Source of the DNA: Sphingomonas sinipercae
GTDB taxonomy: Bacteria; Pseudomonadota; Alphaproteobacteria; Sphingomonadales; Sphingomonadaceae
NCBI RefSeq assembly: GCF_011302055.1
Contig: NZ_CP049871.1
Span: forward strand, 1,818,501 to 1,882,500
Reading direction: 5' to 3'
Length of the DNA stretch: 64,000 bases
The position numbers and the translations under genes were made by a program. Shown here piece after piece: positions 15,674 through 25,897 of this stretch; positions within the stretch are counted from its first letter, which is position 1; the number at the start of each line of letters is the position of its first letter. The notes beneath the pieces are model-generated. The model was not told where the DNA came from. It searched no databases and saw only the letters and a program-made list of their open reading frames with translations.

Positions 15674-16784
15674 CTTCGACCTTTTCGCCGGTGACCCGCT
15701 GCGACAGCGCCGCGGCCATGAACCGGTCGAGTTCGCCGTCCAGCACGTCGCCGGGGGCGGTCGAGGTGACGCCGGTGCGAAGGTCCTTCACTAGCTGGTA
15801 CGGCTGCAGCACGTAGCTTCGGATCTGGTGGCCCCAGCCAATGTCGGTCTTGGCAGCATTGGCGGCGCTGGCCTCGGCCTCGCGCTTCTGCAGCTCCGCC
15901 TCATACAGGCGCGCCTTGAGCTGCTTGTAGGCGGAGGCGCGGTTCTTGTGCTGCGATCGCTCGTTCTGGCAGGCGACGACGATTCCCGTCGGCAAGTGCG
16001 TGATCCGGACCGCGCTGTCGGTCGTGTTGACGTGCTGGCCGCCGGCACCCGACGCTCGGTAGGTGTCAATCCGAAGCTCCGCCTCGTTGATCTCAATGTC
16101 GATGTCGTCATCGACCTCCGGATAGACCCAGACGCTGGAAAAGCTGGTGTGGCGACGCGCGTTGGAATCGTACGGGCTGATGCGCACCAGCCGGTGCACC
16201 CCGCTTTCGGTCTTCAGGTTGCCGTACGCATTCTCGCCCTTGACCAGCAAAGTCGCGGACTTGATCCCGGCCTGCTCGCCCGAATGGTGATCGACCAGCT
16301 CCACCTTCATCCCGTGCCGCTCGCCCCAGCGGGTGTACATGCGCTGCAGCATTTCGGCCCAATCCTGGCTTTCGGTGCCGCCGGCGCCGGCGTTGACCTC
16401 GACATAGGCGTTATTCGCATCGGCCTCGCCTGCCAGCAGCGCCGCGACCTTGTCGCGTTCGGCCCGCTCGGCGAGATCCGCAAGACTGGTCACCGCGTCG
16501 TCGACCAGTCCATCGTCGCCCTCGGCTTCGGCCATTTCCATCAGCTCGACGGTGTCGGCCAGCTCGCGCTCGATCGCTCGGGTGGCGCCCATCGCCTCCT
16601 CCAGCCGCCGGCGCTCGCGCATGACCTCCTGCGCCGCCTTGGGGTCATCCCAGAGCGTGGAATCCTCGACCTTGGCGTTCAGCTCCTGCAACCGCTTCTC
16701 GGCGCGGTCCCAGTCGAGGAACCGGCGCAGCAGCGCGGTCGCGGCGTTGATCTGGTCGATATGGGCTTGCGCTTCGGCGCGCAT
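15657..16784 (-). CDS. prfB: Peptide chain release factor 2
   Basis: 375 residues. It catalyses termination at UGA and UAA. The GGQ hydrolysis motif is in SGAGGQHVN. The codon-recognition tripeptide region reads [15 protein letters not shown], i.e. SPY where E. coli has SPF. The early region [13 protein letters not shown] lacks the in-frame TGA and slippery site of E. coli prfB, so no programmed frameshift is needed here. The start is the ATG at 16784; upstream in-frame codons add 64 low-complexity Arg/Pro residues and are rejected. It follows the PBP1A gene by 25 bases in an amidase-PBP1A-prfB operon. Confidence 0.97.
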   Translation of the reverse strand: MRAEAQAHIDQINAATALLRRFLDWDRAEKRLQELNAKVEDSTLWDDPKAAQEVMRERRRLEEAMGATRAIERELADTVELMEMAEAEGDDGLVDDAVTSLADLAERAERDKVAALLAGEADANNAYVEVNAGAGGTESQDWAEMLQRMYTRWGERHGMKVELVDHHSGEQAGIKSATLLVKGENAYGNLKTESGVHRLVRISPYDSNARRHTSFSSVWVYPEVDDDIDIEINEAELRIDTYRASGAGGQHVNTTDSAVRITHLPTGIVVACQNERSQHKNRASAYKQLKARLYEAELQKREAEASAANAAKTDIGWGHQIRSYVLQPYQLVKDLRTGVTSTAPGDVLDGELDRFMAAALSQRVTGEKVEVEDVD

Positions 16785-16809
16785 CGGAAACGCTTTCGTT
16801 CTTTGTGGT

Positions 16810-19416
16810 TCAGCGCGGGCTAGGAGTCGCCATTGGATTTGGCAACGGGCGCTGCCAGGCGGGGACGTCCCGCTGCGCCGGCTGGTCAGCCGGGGGCGAG
16901 GCCTGGGCGCGGGGGCGCCGCCGCTGGCTCGCGGCGCGCAGCGCAGGCACGACAGCTTCCGCCTCGTCTTCCTCATCAGCGCCGCGACGGAAGCTTCGGC
17001 GCGGCTCGGTCTGCGGCTGGAACGCCTCCCAAATGACCGAGGCCTTCGGGTCCTCGGTGGTCGGGAACGTCCCGAACACCCGGCGGCCGGTGCCCCGATC
17101 GACCCGCACCCAGCGGATGCCCGCGGGGGCGACGAACGGCACCTTCGGCTGGTCCTTCAGCGCGGTCTTCGCCCAATTCTTGAACACCGGCGCGGCGACC
17201 CGGCCGCCCTGGGCATAGCCGCCGAGGCTGCGCGGACGGTCGTAGCCGAGATAGACGCCGGCGACGATTTCGGGCGTGCCGCCGACGAACCACACATTGG
17301 TCGGCCCGCTCGTCGTGCCGGTCTTGCCAAATAATGGCCGGTCGAGGTCGCGAAGCACCGTCGCGGTGCCGCGTTCAACGACGCCTTCCATGATGTGCAC
17401 CATCTGGAACGCGGCCATCGGGTCCAGCAGCTGGCGGGTGCGCGACGGCGGCCGCGGCATTGCTTGCCCGTTCCAGTCCGGCGCGTTGCAGCCCTGCATG
17501 ATCGCGCACCGGTTGTCGGACCGATAGATGATCTTGCCGTTCCGGTCCTGCACGTAATCGATCATCGTCGGGGTCACGGCGCGGCCGTGGTTGGCGAGCA
17601 CCGCATAAGCGTTGACGAGCCTGGCGACGGTGGTCTCGCCGGCACCCAGCGCGATCGACAGATAATTAGGGAAGTCGCCGACGCCCAGCTTGCGGGCCGT
17701 ATCGGTCACCTTCGCCATGCCCACCTGGGAAGCGGCGCGGACGGTCATTAGGTTGCGCGACTGCTCGACGCCCCAGCGCATAGTTTTCGCGCCGGCATAG
17801 CTGCGGTCGAAATTGACGAAGCATTTGTTGCCGAGCCCGGCCCCCTGGAAGACGCAGAAGGGCGCATCGACGATGATCGACGCCGGGGTCAGCCCATTTT
17901 CGAGCGCGGTTTCGTAAACGATCGGCTTGAAAGACGAGCCGGGTTGGCGAAGCGCCTGCGTCGCCCGGTTATAGCTCGACCCGACGACGTCGAAACCGCC
18001 CTGCATCGCAAGCACCCGGCCAGTGCGGACTTCCTCCGCCAGGAAACCGCCCGACACTTCGGGGATCGAGCGCAACGCGAAGCTGCCGCCACTATCCTTG
18101 ACGATGATGATCATGCCGGGCCGAAGGTAGCCAAAGGCGGGGCCGCCGACCCCGCGCTTGGGCTGCGAAGCGGCCGACGCGAGGAGCGTCCCGGTCTTGC
18201 CGTTGGCAAAGCCGATCTGCGCCGAGCCGCCGGACTTCGACAATACGACCGCCTTTCTCCAGTCCGGGAAACCAACGCCGATGGGCGTACGGTCGAGTTG
18301 GCCCACCCAGTCCTTCGACATGTCCAGGCTCAGGCCCAGGTCGCGCCAGCCACGGCCGCCGTCGAAATTGGCCAGCGCCTCACGCAGCGAATCCGCCGCC
18401 GCCTCCTGCATCGCCGGGACGACCGAGGTGCGCACCCAAAGGCCGCCGGCGTAGAGGCTGTTCGGACCGTCCTCCGCTTTTTCGCCGAAGCGCTTGAGCA
18501 GCTCGCGGCGGACGTCCTCCATGTAATAGCCGCCCATGTCGCGGAACTTGTCGCCGCCGCCGTAGCGGATGGTGCCCAGCGGCATTGCCGCCGCGGCGCG
18601 CCATTGCGCTTCGGTGATCTTGTCGTTGCGGGCCATTTCGCGAAGGACGTAGTTGCGGCGGTCGAGGGCGCGCTGGGTGGCGCGTTCCGGGTCGTAATTG
18701 GCCGGCGCCTTGGGCAGCACGGCCAGATAGGCCGCTTCGGGCAGGGTCAGCTCGCCGACGTCCTTATCGAAGTAGGCGCGCGCTGCCGCCTGCACGCCGT
18801 AAGCGTTCCGGCCGAGGAAAATCTGGTTGAGGTAAAGCTGGAGGATTTCCTCCTTCGACAGCACCGATTCCAGGCGGAAGGCGAGGATCGCCTCGCGCGC
18901 CTTGCGGCCGATGCTGTAGCTATTGTCCTGAAGCAGCGCCTTGGCGACCTGCTGGGTGATGGTCGATCCGCCCTTCGACCGGCCGCCGCCGGTGACGCTT
19001 TTGGCGATATATTCGCCGACCGCGCCGAACAGCCCCGGATAATCGATTCCGCCATGGCTGAAGAAGGTCTTGTCCTCGGCCGAGATGAAGGCGTCGCGGA
19101 CCAGCGGCGGGATTTCGTCGAAGGTCAGGTTGACGCGCCGTTCGCGGGCGAAGGTCTGCACCGGGTCGCCATCGTAGCTGCGCACCTTGGTCGGAAGCGG
19201 CGGTTCGTAGGCAAGCAGGGTCTGCGAGGTCGGCAGCCCGCTGGCGATATACAGCCACAAAGCCGCGCCGATCAGGAACAGCGCGCCGAACGCCAGCGCC
19301 GATCGCCGCACCCAGCGGCGGCGGAATGGGCCATCGACGAAGCCGTGCACTCGCGCGTTGAACGCAACGAGGTCGGGCAGTGGCAAGTTGGCGGGCGACA
19401 AACGATCAAACTTCAC
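16810..19416 (-). CDS. mrcA: Penicillin-binding protein 1A (bifunctional peptidoglycan synthase)
   Basis: 868 residues. A single membrane anchor (about residues 38-60) is followed by the GT51 glycosyltransferase domain with [12 protein letters not shown] and [15 protein letters not shown]. An OB-like insert comes next. The transpeptidase domain carries SXXK in PGSSFKP, SXN in EQSRNL, and KTGT in FGKTGTTSG. The C-terminal tail is acidic, then Arg/Pro-rich and probably disordered. It polymerises and cross-links peptidoglycan in the periplasm. The start is GTG at 19416. It is preceded by the cell-wall amidase gene and followed by prfB, a common alphaproteobacterial arrangement. Confidence 0.95.
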   Translation of the reverse strand: MKFDRLSPANLPLPDLVAFNARVHGFVDGPFRRRWVRRSALAFGALFLIGAALWLYIASGLPTSQTLLAYEPPLPTKVRSYDGDPVQTFARERRVNLTFDEIPPLVRDAFISAEDKTFFSHGGIDYPGLFGAVGEYIAKSVTGGGRSKGGSTITQQVAKALLQDNSYSIGRKAREAILAFRLESVLSKEEILQLYLNQIFLGRNAYGVQAAARAYFDKDVGELTLPEAAYLAVLPKAPANYDPERATQRALDRRNYVLREMARNDKITEAQWRAAAAMPLGTIRYGGGDKFRDMGGYYMEDVRRELLKRFGEKAEDGPNSLYAGGLWVRTSVVPAMQEAAADSLREALANFDGGRGWRDLGLSLDMSKDWVGQLDRTPIGVGFPDWRKAVVLSKSGGSAQIGFANGKTGTLLASAASQPKRGVGGPAFGYLRPGMIIIVKDSGGSFALRSIPEVSGGFLAEEVRTGRVLAMQGGFDVVGSSYNRATQALRQPGSSFKPIVYETALENGLTPASIIVDAPFCVFQGAGLGNKCFVNFDRSYAGAKTMRWGVEQSRNLMTVRAASQVGMAKVTDTARKLGVGDFPNYLSIALGAGETTVARLVNAYAVLANHGRAVTPTMIDYVQDRNGKIIYRSDNRCAIMQGCNAPDWNGQAMPRPPSRTRQLLDPMAAFQMVHIMEGVVERGTATVLRDLDRPLFGKTGTTSGPTNVWFVGGTPEIVAGVYLGYDRPRSLGGYAQGGRVAAPVFKNWAKTALKDQPKVPFVAPAGIRWVRVDRGTGRRVFGTFPTTEDPKASVIWEAFQPQTEPRRSFRRGADEEDEAEAVVPALRAASQRRRPRAQASPPADQPAQRDVPAWQRPLPNPMATPSPR

Positions 19417-19457
19417 GGCGGCTGCCGTCTAGCCGCTCTTGACCATCGCTGGAAGCG

Positions 19458-20342
19458 CTAACGCAGCGATCGTGCCGCGACGTCGGCTTCGATGGTCCTG
19501 GCAAGGGCGGCAACGATCTTTGCCCGCTGTTCCGGGGAGCGGAGCAGCGCCTCATCCTCGGCATTGCTGATATAGCCGGCTTCGAACAGCACCGCGGGAA
19601 CGCCGGCGCTTCGAAGGACCCGGAAATCCGCAAAGCGATGCGGCTGCGGGCGAAGCAAGATCTTCCCGCTGGCATTGCGAACCAGCCGTTCCGCAAGCTC
19701 GGCCGAGGCGCTCATCTGGCTGCGCAGCGCCAGGTCGGACAGGATGGCGCGCACCGACCCATCCCCGCCGGACGGCAAGTCCGAACCCGCGTTCACGGCT
19801 TCGGCAAGGCGCGCGGCCTCCGCATCCGAAGCGATTTCGGACAGGGAATAAACGCTGGCGCCTCGAGCCAATGGATTCGGCGCGCTGTCGATGTGCAGCG
19901 ACACATAAAGGCTGGCGTTGAGGCGGCGGGCGAGTTCGGCCCGCTGTTCGAGCGCCAGGTGGCGGTCGTCATCGCGGGTCAGCGCGACGCGCACGCGGCC
20001 GGACCGAGCGAGCAGGTCGCGCAATTCGCGGGCAAGCTGGAGCGTCAGTTCCTTTTCGCGGATATCGCCCGAAAGGCCCGATGCGCCGGGATCTTCGCCG
20101 CCATGGCCGGGATCGATCAACACGATCGGGCGGCCGGGCACCTTGGCTTCGGTAATCGAAACCGCGGGCGACGGCGGCGCCAGGCGGAAGGTCACGCTGT
20201 CGCGCAGCGGTTCCCCCGAAGGCGGGGCCGACAGCGCGATCCCGCCGAAGACCGCGAGTGCGGCAAGCGCAAGCGCGGCGCCGCCGCCCACGAGGATGCG
20301 GGAAACGTTCGGGTCGGTCGCTCTTGGCCCCCTGGCTGCCAT
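19458..20342 (-). CDS. N-acetylmuramoyl-L-alanine amidase (Amidase_3)
   Basis: About 294 residues from the ATG at 20342, which has AAAGGCG just upstream; a TTG 12 codons earlier is a less likely alternative. One N-terminal hydrophobic segment (GGGAALALAALAVFGG) acts as anchor or uncleaved signal. The zinc amidase domain shows VLIDPGHGGEDPGA (first zinc His), the Glu ligand in IREKELTLQ, YVSLHIDSAPN (second His), and the catalytic Glu in LFEAGYISN. It removes stem peptides from peptidoglycan, likely during cell separation. No AMIN targeting domain is present. It heads the amidase-PBP1A-prfB operon and is divergent from the DUF6766 gene. Confidence 0.92.
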   Translation of the reverse strand: MAARGPRATDPNVSRILVGGGAALALAALAVFGGIALSAPPSGEPLRDSVTFRLAPPSPAVSITEAKVPGRPIVLIDPGHGGEDPGASGLSGDIREKELTLQLARELRDLLARSGRVRVALTRDDDRHLALEQRAELARRLNASLYVSLHIDSAPNPLARGASVYSLSEIASDAEAARLAEAVNAGSDLPSGGDGSVRAILSDLALRSQMSASAELAERLVRNASGKILLRPQPHRFADFRVLRSAGVPAVLFEAGYISNAEDEALLRSPEQRAKIVAALARTIEADVAARSLR

Positions 20343-20403
20343 GACGCCTTTTATCACGCTGTTATGGTTAACAGCCAATTATCTTCTGAATGCCGCCTCC
20401 GCC

Positions 20404-20429
20404 GGAACCCGCGCCGAGGATTTGCCGTT
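20404..20429 (+). promoter_or_regulatory. EcfG-type general stress promoter (perfect consensus)
   Basis: GGAAC (20404-20408), exactly 17 bases, CGTT (20426-20429). This matches the alphaproteobacterial EcfG consensus with no mismatches, 30 bases before the ATG of the DUF6766 gene. Confidence 0.75.
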
Positions 20430-20458
20430 CGCGCGACATGGCCTTTCGGAGGTAACGC

Positions 20459-20899
20459 ATGACTGTCTTTCGCAAATACGCCTACGCTTGGATTACCGTC
20501 GCATTCTTCCTCATTTCGCTGGCGCTCCACTGGCTGTTCGGCTGGTACGCCTTCGCCGACTCGGCACGGGAACACGGGCAAGCGCCGGACGTCTCCGCTT
20601 ACCTCGTGGAAATGGGCCGCGACACGTTCGAGAATTGGCAGTCCGAGTTCCTGCAGCTGCTTTGGCAGGTCGTCGGCCTTGCGTACTTCCTTTACGTCGG
20701 ATCGCCTTCATCGAAGGAGAATGACGACCGCATCGAAGCCAAGGTCGATGCACTGATGCGGATGGTCGGCGGCGAGAATGCGCAGGAGGTCATCGGCAAG
20801 CTCGACTATCATTTCGCCCGCAAGGACGGCGTCGAGCCGCACAAGCATGGCGAAGCCTATGTTCATAGCGCCGGCCTGGACGTCCCGCCACGGCGCTAG
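20459..20899 (+). CDS. DUF6766 family membrane protein, probably stress-induced
   Basis: 146 residues. Two transmembrane segments are visible: about residues 9-29 (YAWITVAFFLISLALHWLFG) and about 67-82 (LLWQVVGLAYFLYVG). They flank a loop with FENWQSEFLQL, the hallmark of the DUF6766 family. The C-terminal cytoplasmic part is charged and ends HKHGEAYVHSAGLDVPPRR. Function is unknown; relatives often lie in stress-response contexts. GGAGG sits 7 bases before the ATG. The perfect EcfG motif upstream strongly suggests control by the PhyR-NepR-EcfG cascade. I infer a role in envelope stress but cannot show one. Confidence 0.8.
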   Translation: MTVFRKYAYAWITVAFFLISLALHWLFGWYAFADSAREHGQAPDVSAYLVEMGRDTFENWQSEFLQLLWQVVGLAYFLYVGSPSSKENDDRIEAKVDALMRMVGGENAQEVIGKLDYHFARKDGVEPHKHGEAYVHSAGLDVPPRR

Positions 20900-21255
20900 A
20901 AAGGTTGGGGGCTGACGATCCTCGATCGGCCCGCTCGCGTTCAGGTTGCGGACGCCCCGGTGCAATGCTAACCCCCGACCGTCCACCGGCTCCAATGCCG
21001 GGGGAACGCGCCGCGGCCTCCCTGGCACGCGGCCTTTCACAGGTTGACGCTGCATGATGCCAGTCCACGTCCTTCGCCAGCTCCGTTATGGGCAGGCGGA
21101 CGTGTCTCCGGTCCGAATTTCCGGGATGGCGCGCGCAGCAGAGGCACGTTTCACCACATCCGCCAGGCGCCCCGGCCAATTGCCGAACTCGCTGGCCACT
21201 GCAATCGCGCGACCGCCCTCCCCGACGTGGAGCCGGCGCGCACGGAGAATTCACA
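20900..21255 (+). other. Long intergenic leader upstream of rne
   Basis: A 356-base stretch without a credible gene. It is GC-rich with several complementary tracts, for example GGTTGGGGG near 20903 and CTAACCCCCGACC near 20968, so it could fold strongly. RNase E autoregulates through its 5' leader in gammaproteobacteria; an analogous role here is inference. A TTGACG at 21044-21049 has no convincing -10 partner, so I do not call a promoter. Confidence 0.5.
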
Positions 21256-23751
21256 ATGTCCATGCGCATGCTGATCGATGCGCGCCACCCGGAGGAAACC
21301 CGGGTCGCGGTCGTCAAAGGGAACCGGATCGAGGAGTTTGACTTCGAATCCGCCGAGCACAAACAGCTCAAAGGCAACATCTACCTAGCCAAGGTTACGC
21401 GGGTCGAGCCGTCGCTCCAGGCGGCGTTCATCGATTACGGCGGCAATCGCCACGGCTTCCTCGCTTTCAGCGAGATCCATCCGGATTATTACCAGATCCC
21501 GAAGGCGGATCGCGAAGCCTTGCTGCGCGAAGAAGCCGAGCATGCGGCCGAGGAAGAGCGGCTGCGCGCGCAGGAGGACGACCTCGAGCCGATCGACGGT
21601 CACCATGACGAAGCGGACTATGACGTCCCGGAAGAGCCCGAAGGCAATGGCGAGTCAGAGGAAAACGGCAGCGAGGCGCCAAGCGAGGCCGGCACCGGCT
21701 CCAGCCGATCGCCGGTCGATGAATCGGCGGCGGACGAGCTTCGCCGCAAGCGCCAGAACCTGCGCCGCCGCTACAAGATCCAGGACGTCATCCAGCGCCG
21801 CCAGGTGCTGCTGGTCCAGGTCGTCAAGGAAGAGCGCGGCAACAAGGGCGCTGCGCTGACCACGTACCTCAGCCTTGCCGGCCGCTATTGCGTGCTGATG
21901 CCCAACACGTCGCACGGCGGCGGCATCAGCCGGAAGATTTCGAACGGCGCCGACCGCAAGCGGTTGAAGTCGATCATGGGCGACCTCAACCTGCCCAAGA
22001 CGATGGGCCTGATCGTGCGCACCGCCGGCCTGTCGCGCACCAAGACCGAGATCAAGCGCGACTTCGACTATCTCGCCCGCCTGTGGGACGAGATCCGCGA
22101 GAAGACGCTGAAAAGCAGCGCGCCGGCTCTGGTCTATCGCGACAGCGACCTGATCAAGCGCGCCATCCGCGACCTTTACAATCGCGACATCGACGAGGTG
22201 ATCGTCGAGGGCGAGGACGGCTATAAGGCAGCGCGCGGCTTCATGAAGCTGCTGATGCCGAGCCACGTGAAGCGCGTGCAGCTGCACAGCGAAAGCACGC
22301 CGCTGTTCCAGCGCTCGGGCGTCGAAGACCAGTTGTCGGCGATGTACCAGCCGGTCGTCCAGCTGAAGTCCGGCGGCTATCTGGTCATCAACCCGACCGA
22401 GGCCTTGGTGTCGATCGACATCAACTCGGGCCGGTCGACCCGCGAACATAATATCGAGCAAACCGCCTTCGCGACGAACCTTGAGGCCGCGGCCGAGATC
22501 GCGCGCCAATTGCGGCTTCGCGACATGGCCGGCCTGGTCGTCATCGACTTCATCGACATGGAACAGAACAGCCATGTCCGCAAAGTCGAGAAAGCGATGA
22601 AGGACGCGCTGAAGAACGACCGCGCGCGAATCCAGGTCGGGCGCATCAGCAGCTTCGGCCTGATGGAAATGAGCCGGCAGCGCCTGCGCACCGGCGTGCT
22701 TGAAGCGTCCACCCGCGCCTGCCCGCACTGCGAAGGCACCGGGCTGATGCGCACGGCGTCATCGTCGGGCCTATCGGCGCTTCGGATCATCGAGGACGAG
22801 GCCGCGCGCGGCCGTGGCGACAAGATCCTGCTGCGCGCCGGACGCGAAGCCGCGATCTACCTGCTCAACAAGAAGCGGGCGGAGCTTGCCGACATCGAGC
22901 ATCGGTACGGCGTTTCGATCGAAGTGACGATCGATGAGACTTTCGAAGGCGCGCGGATGACGGTCGAAAGCTCCGGCGGCAAGCCGCAGCCGCGCCAGGC
23001 CATCGTAGCCCCGGTCCAGCCGGAACTGGACGACTTCGATGACCTCGACGAAACCGAAGACGAGGAACCTGAAGGAGAGGATGACGATTCCGGCGACGCC
23101 GAACCGCGCCGCCGCCAGTCATCCGAACAGCAGCAACCGCGCGAAGACGGCAATGGCCGCAAGCGCCGCCGCCGCCGCCGTGGCGGCCGCGGTCGTCGCC
23201 GCACCGAGGAGCAGGCTGAAGGCGGCGAGTCCTATTCGCCCGAGCAGGCGGACCAGGGCGAGCAGCCGCAACAGGCCGAGCGGGCCGAACCGCCCGAACA
23301 ACCGGCGCAACCCTCGACCGGCGAGGAATCGGAACGGCCCAAGCGCCGCCGGCGCCGCGGCAAGGCCGCCGAAGAAACGGTCGACGTCCAGCCCGACAGT
23401 TCGCCGATGATCGAAACCCCGGTCGATGAGGAAGCGCCGATTGCGCCGGTGGAGGCCGCGCCCGAAGCGCAGCCCAAGAAGCGCACGCGCCGCAAGAAGG
23501 CCGACGAAGCGGCGCCAGCCGCATCGACGGAGGACGCAGTGAAAGCGGTCGTGGCCGAACCTGCTGCGCCCGAAGCGCTGCCGGCCGAGAGCGGCGAGGA
23601 CGCCAAGCCCAAGCGCCGGTCGCGCGCGAAGAAGCCCGTCGCCGAAGCGGAAGCGCCGGGCGAAGCTGCTCCGCCGCCGGCTGCCGACAATGACGAGCAG
23701 GATGGCGGCGAGCCGCGGCGCGGCGGCTGGTGGCAGCGCACATTCGGCTAA
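21256..23751 (+). CDS. rne: Ribonuclease E/G
   Basis: 831 residues. The N-terminal catalytic half contains an S1 domain beginning KGNIYLAKVTRVEPSLQAA (about 36-54) and interrupted by an acidic insert (about 95-150). The RNase E/G core follows, with IDINSGRSTRE and VVIDFIDM. The zinc-link CPHCEGTG is near residue 493. The C-terminal half is disordered, with an acidic block, an Arg-rich block (RKRRRRRRGGRGRRR) for RNA binding, and repeated Lys/Arg-Pro segments that likely scaffold degradosome partners. The start is the ATG at 21256 with GGAG upstream; an earlier in-frame start would run through the leader. It initiates mRNA decay and processes rRNA and tRNA. Confidence 0.96.
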   Translation: MSMRMLIDARHPEETRVAVVKGNRIEEFDFESAEHKQLKGNIYLAKVTRVEPSLQAAFIDYGGNRHGFLAFSEIHPDYYQIPKADREALLREEAEHAAEEERLRAQEDDLEPIDGHHDEADYDVPEEPEGNGESEENGSEAPSEAGTGSSRSPVDESAADELRRKRQNLRRRYKIQDVIQRRQVLLVQVVKEERGNKGAALTTYLSLAGRYCVLMPNTSHGGGISRKISNGADRKRLKSIMGDLNLPKTMGLIVRTAGLSRTKTEIKRDFDYLARLWDEIREKTLKSSAPALVYRDSDLIKRAIRDLYNRDIDEVIVEGEDGYKAARGFMKLLMPSHVKRVQLHSESTPLFQRSGVEDQLSAMYQPVVQLKSGGYLVINPTEALVSIDINSGRSTREHNIEQTAFATNLEAAAEIARQLRLRDMAGLVVIDFIDMEQNSHVRKVEKAMKDALKNDRARIQVGRISSFGLMEMSRQRLRTGVLEASTRACPHCEGTGLMRTASSSGLSALRIIEDEAARGRGDKILLRAGREAAIYLLNKKRAELADIEHRYGVSIEVTIDETFEGARMTVESSGGKPQPRQAIVAPVQPELDDFDDLDETEDEEPEGEDDDSGDAEPRRRQSSEQQQPREDGNGRKRRRRRRGGRGRRRTEEQAEGGESYSPEQADQGEQPQQAERAEPPEQPAQPSTGEESERPKRRRRRGKAAEETVDVQPDSSPMIETPVDEEAPIAPVEAAPEAQPKKRTRRKKADEAAPAASTEDAVKAVVAEPAAPEALPAESGEDAKPKRRSRAKKPVAEAEAPGEAAPPPAADNDEQDGGEPRRGGWWQRTFG

Positions 23752-23793
23752 GCGGTCATCAGCCGTTCAGCAGGCTGGTGTGAAGGCCGGGGC

Positions 23794-25170
23794 ATGACTT
23801 CGCGCTTGTCCCGGTTCGTCCGGTTGCTGATGGCGACGTTGCTCCTGGCGTTCGCGGCTGCCCGGCCGGCGAATGCCCAGGATGCGACGGTCCTTCGCGA
23901 CAGCGAGACGGAGCTGCTGTTCCGGGACGCTTCCGCACCATTGATCCGCGCCGCCGGCCTTTCCCCCAAGAGCGTCGACGTCGTCCTGCTCAACGATCCC
24001 GAAATCAACGCGTTCGTGGCCACCGGGCAGCGCGTTTACATCCAGTCCGGCCTGATCGCTGCGACCGACAACGTCAGCGAGCTTCAGGGCGTGATCGCCC
24101 ATGAGCTCGGCCACGTCGCCGGCGGCCACTCGATCCGGCTCAACCAGGGCGTCAGCCAGGCGTCGACCCTGTCGATTGCGACCATGGTGCTTGGCGCGCT
24201 GGCGATGGCGGCAGGCGCCGGGACCGCCGGCATGGGCATTTTGATGGCCGGCAACCAGGTGGCGATGAGCAGGCTGCTCGCCTTCTCCCGCACCCAGGAA
24301 AGCACTGCCGACCAGGCCGGCGCCAAATACCTGTCCGGCGCAGGGATCAGCGGCAAGGGCATCATCAGCTTCTTCGGCAAGCTGCAGAACCAGGAATACC
24401 GGCTCGCGATCTATGCCAAGGATAGCTATGATCGGACCCACCCGCTTTCGAACGAACGGGTCTCCGCCCTGACCCAGACCCTGAAAGCCGACCCCGCCTG
24501 GGACCGGCCCACCGATCCCGAGCTCGAAGCGCGCTTCCAGCGGGTCAAGGCCAAGCTGCTGGGCTTCGTCAATCCGAAGCAGGCGACAATCAAATATCCT
24601 GAAAAGGACCAGAGCGTTCCCGCCCACTACGCCCGCGCTTACGCCTATCACTTGAGCGGCTATCCCGACAAAGCGCTGGCTGAAACCAACGCCTTGCTGG
24701 CGACCGCGCCGCACGACCCCTTCTACCTGGAGCTAAAGGGCCAGATCCTGTTGGAATCGGGCAAGCCGGCGGAAGCGATTGCGCCGCTTCGCGAGGCCAC
24801 CGAGCGTTCGGGGGAGATGCCGCTGATCGCCGCGATGCTCGGCCATGCGCTGATCGCCACGGAAAAGCCGGGCAACACCGCCGAGGCGAAGCAGGTGCTG
24901 AAGGCGGCCGTCAACCGCGACAACCAGAACCCGTTCGCCTGGTACCAGCTCGGCATGATCTACGATCGCGAAGGCGACCAGCCGCGCGCCGCACTTGCGA
25001 CTGCGGAGCGCAACAACCTTGAAGGCAATCCCAAGCTGGCGTTGGCAAGCGCGGAGATGGCGCTGCGCGGCATTCCCGCCGGATCGCCGGACTATCTTCG
25101 CGCGCAGGATATCGCCATGGTCTCGCGGGCCGAGTTGAAGAAAAAGAAAAAGGGCAAGAACGACTCGTGA
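23794..25170 (+). CDS. M48 family periplasmic metallopeptidase with TPR tail (BepA-like)
   Basis: 458 residues with a Sec signal (LLLAFAAARPANA, cleavage near 28). The zinc motif HELGH is at residues 103-107, followed by VAGGHS. The downstream Glu ligand is in RTQESTADQAGAKYL (about 170). The C-terminal half (from about 270) is built of TPR-like helices, the arrangement of BepA/YfgC, which assists LPS-assembly protein maturation and degrades misfolded outer-membrane proteins. The gene ends in GTGA, overlapping the start of the DsbA-like gene, which suggests a periplasmic protein-quality operon. Confidence 0.9.
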   Translation: MTSRLSRFVRLLMATLLLAFAAARPANAQDATVLRDSETELLFRDASAPLIRAAGLSPKSVDVVLLNDPEINAFVATGQRVYIQSGLIAATDNVSELQGVIAHELGHVAGGHSIRLNQGVSQASTLSIATMVLGALAMAAGAGTAGMGILMAGNQVAMSRLLAFSRTQESTADQAGAKYLSGAGISGKGIISFFGKLQNQEYRLAIYAKDSYDRTHPLSNERVSALTQTLKADPAWDRPTDPELEARFQRVKAKLLGFVNPKQATIKYPEKDQSVPAHYARAYAYHLSGYPDKALAETNALLATAPHDPFYLELKGQILLESGKPAEAIAPLREATERSGEMPLIAAMLGHALIATEKPGNTAEAKQVLKAAVNRDNQNPFAWYQLGMIYDREGDQPRAALATAERNNLEGNPKLALASAEMALRGIPAGSPDYLRAQDIAMVSRAELKKKKKGKNDS

Positions 25171-25886
25171 GCGAAGTCAAAGCGCCGTCAGGGGGCGGCT
25201 TGGGAACCGCGATCGCGGGCGGAGCGATCGGGGCGGCAATCATGGCCGCAGTCTTGCTGATCGCCGTTCCGCAACTGCTTAGCAGCCGCATCGTCCGCGC
25301 CGGGATATTGTCCGACCCGCAAGTGCTGGTCGACGGTTCCGAAGCGCTCCGCGACCTGCAATATGCGCCAACCCTGGCCGAACATCGCGCGGCGCTCGAG
25401 CGACCGTTCGGGACATCGTGGAAGGGGTCGGCCAAGCCCGACGTAACCCTCGTCGAATTCTTCGATTACGCCTGTCCCTATTGCAAGGCGAGCAACCCGC
25501 ACATCGACCGGCTGGTCCGGGAAGACCCGAACCTGCGCGTTGTCTATCGCGAGCTTCCGATCCTTGGGCCCGAGAGCGTCAATGCCGCGCGCCTGTCGCT
25601 GACCGCGTCGCAGGCGGGCCGTTTCAACCAGTTCCACGACGCCCTGTGGGAGGCTGGACGCCCGGCCCCGGCGACGATCGCCACGGCCGCCAACGCCGCC
25701 GGCATCCCGGTCAATGCCAAGGTCAGCCCGGAAGTTGAGGCGGAGCTGCGCACCAACTTCAGCTTGGCGAGCGCGCTCGGAGCGACCGGCACGCCCTTGT
25801 TCATCGTCGGCAATCGCGTGCTCAACAGCGCGGTCGGCTATGACGCGCTCAAGCAAGCCGTCGCCGACGCGCGGAAGAAGAGTTAG
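25167..25886 (+). CDS. DsbA-family thiol:disulfide oxidoreductase, membrane-anchored
   Basis: 239 residues. A single hydrophobic N-terminal segment (about 11-37) anchors the protein to the inner membrane. The thioredoxin fold follows, with active site CPYC at 103-106 in FFDYACPYCKASN and the cis-proline loop ATGTPLFIVGN. A helical domain between them marks the DsbA/ScsC/DSBA-like group (PF01323). The start is GTG, sharing GTGA with the upstream M48 gene stop. Paired with a BepA-like peptidase, it probably catalyses disulfide formation or isomerisation in outer-membrane or periplasmic clients. Confidence 0.9.
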   Translation: MSEVKAPSGGGLGTAIAGGAIGAAIMAAVLLIAVPQLLSSRIVRAGILSDPQVLVDGSEALRDLQYAPTLAEHRAALERPFGTSWKGSAKPDVTLVEFFDYACPYCKASNPHIDRLVREDPNLRVVYRELPILGPESVNAARLSLTASQAGRFNQFHDALWEAGRPAPATIATAANAAGIPVNAKVSPEVEAELRTNFSLASALGATGTPLFIVGNRVLNSAVGYDALKQAVADARKKS

Positions 25887-25897
25887 GCCCACTCGCC

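Noticed and set aside
21044..21072. TTGACG as a possible rne promoter
   Set aside because: No acceptable -10 sequence at 16-18 bases.
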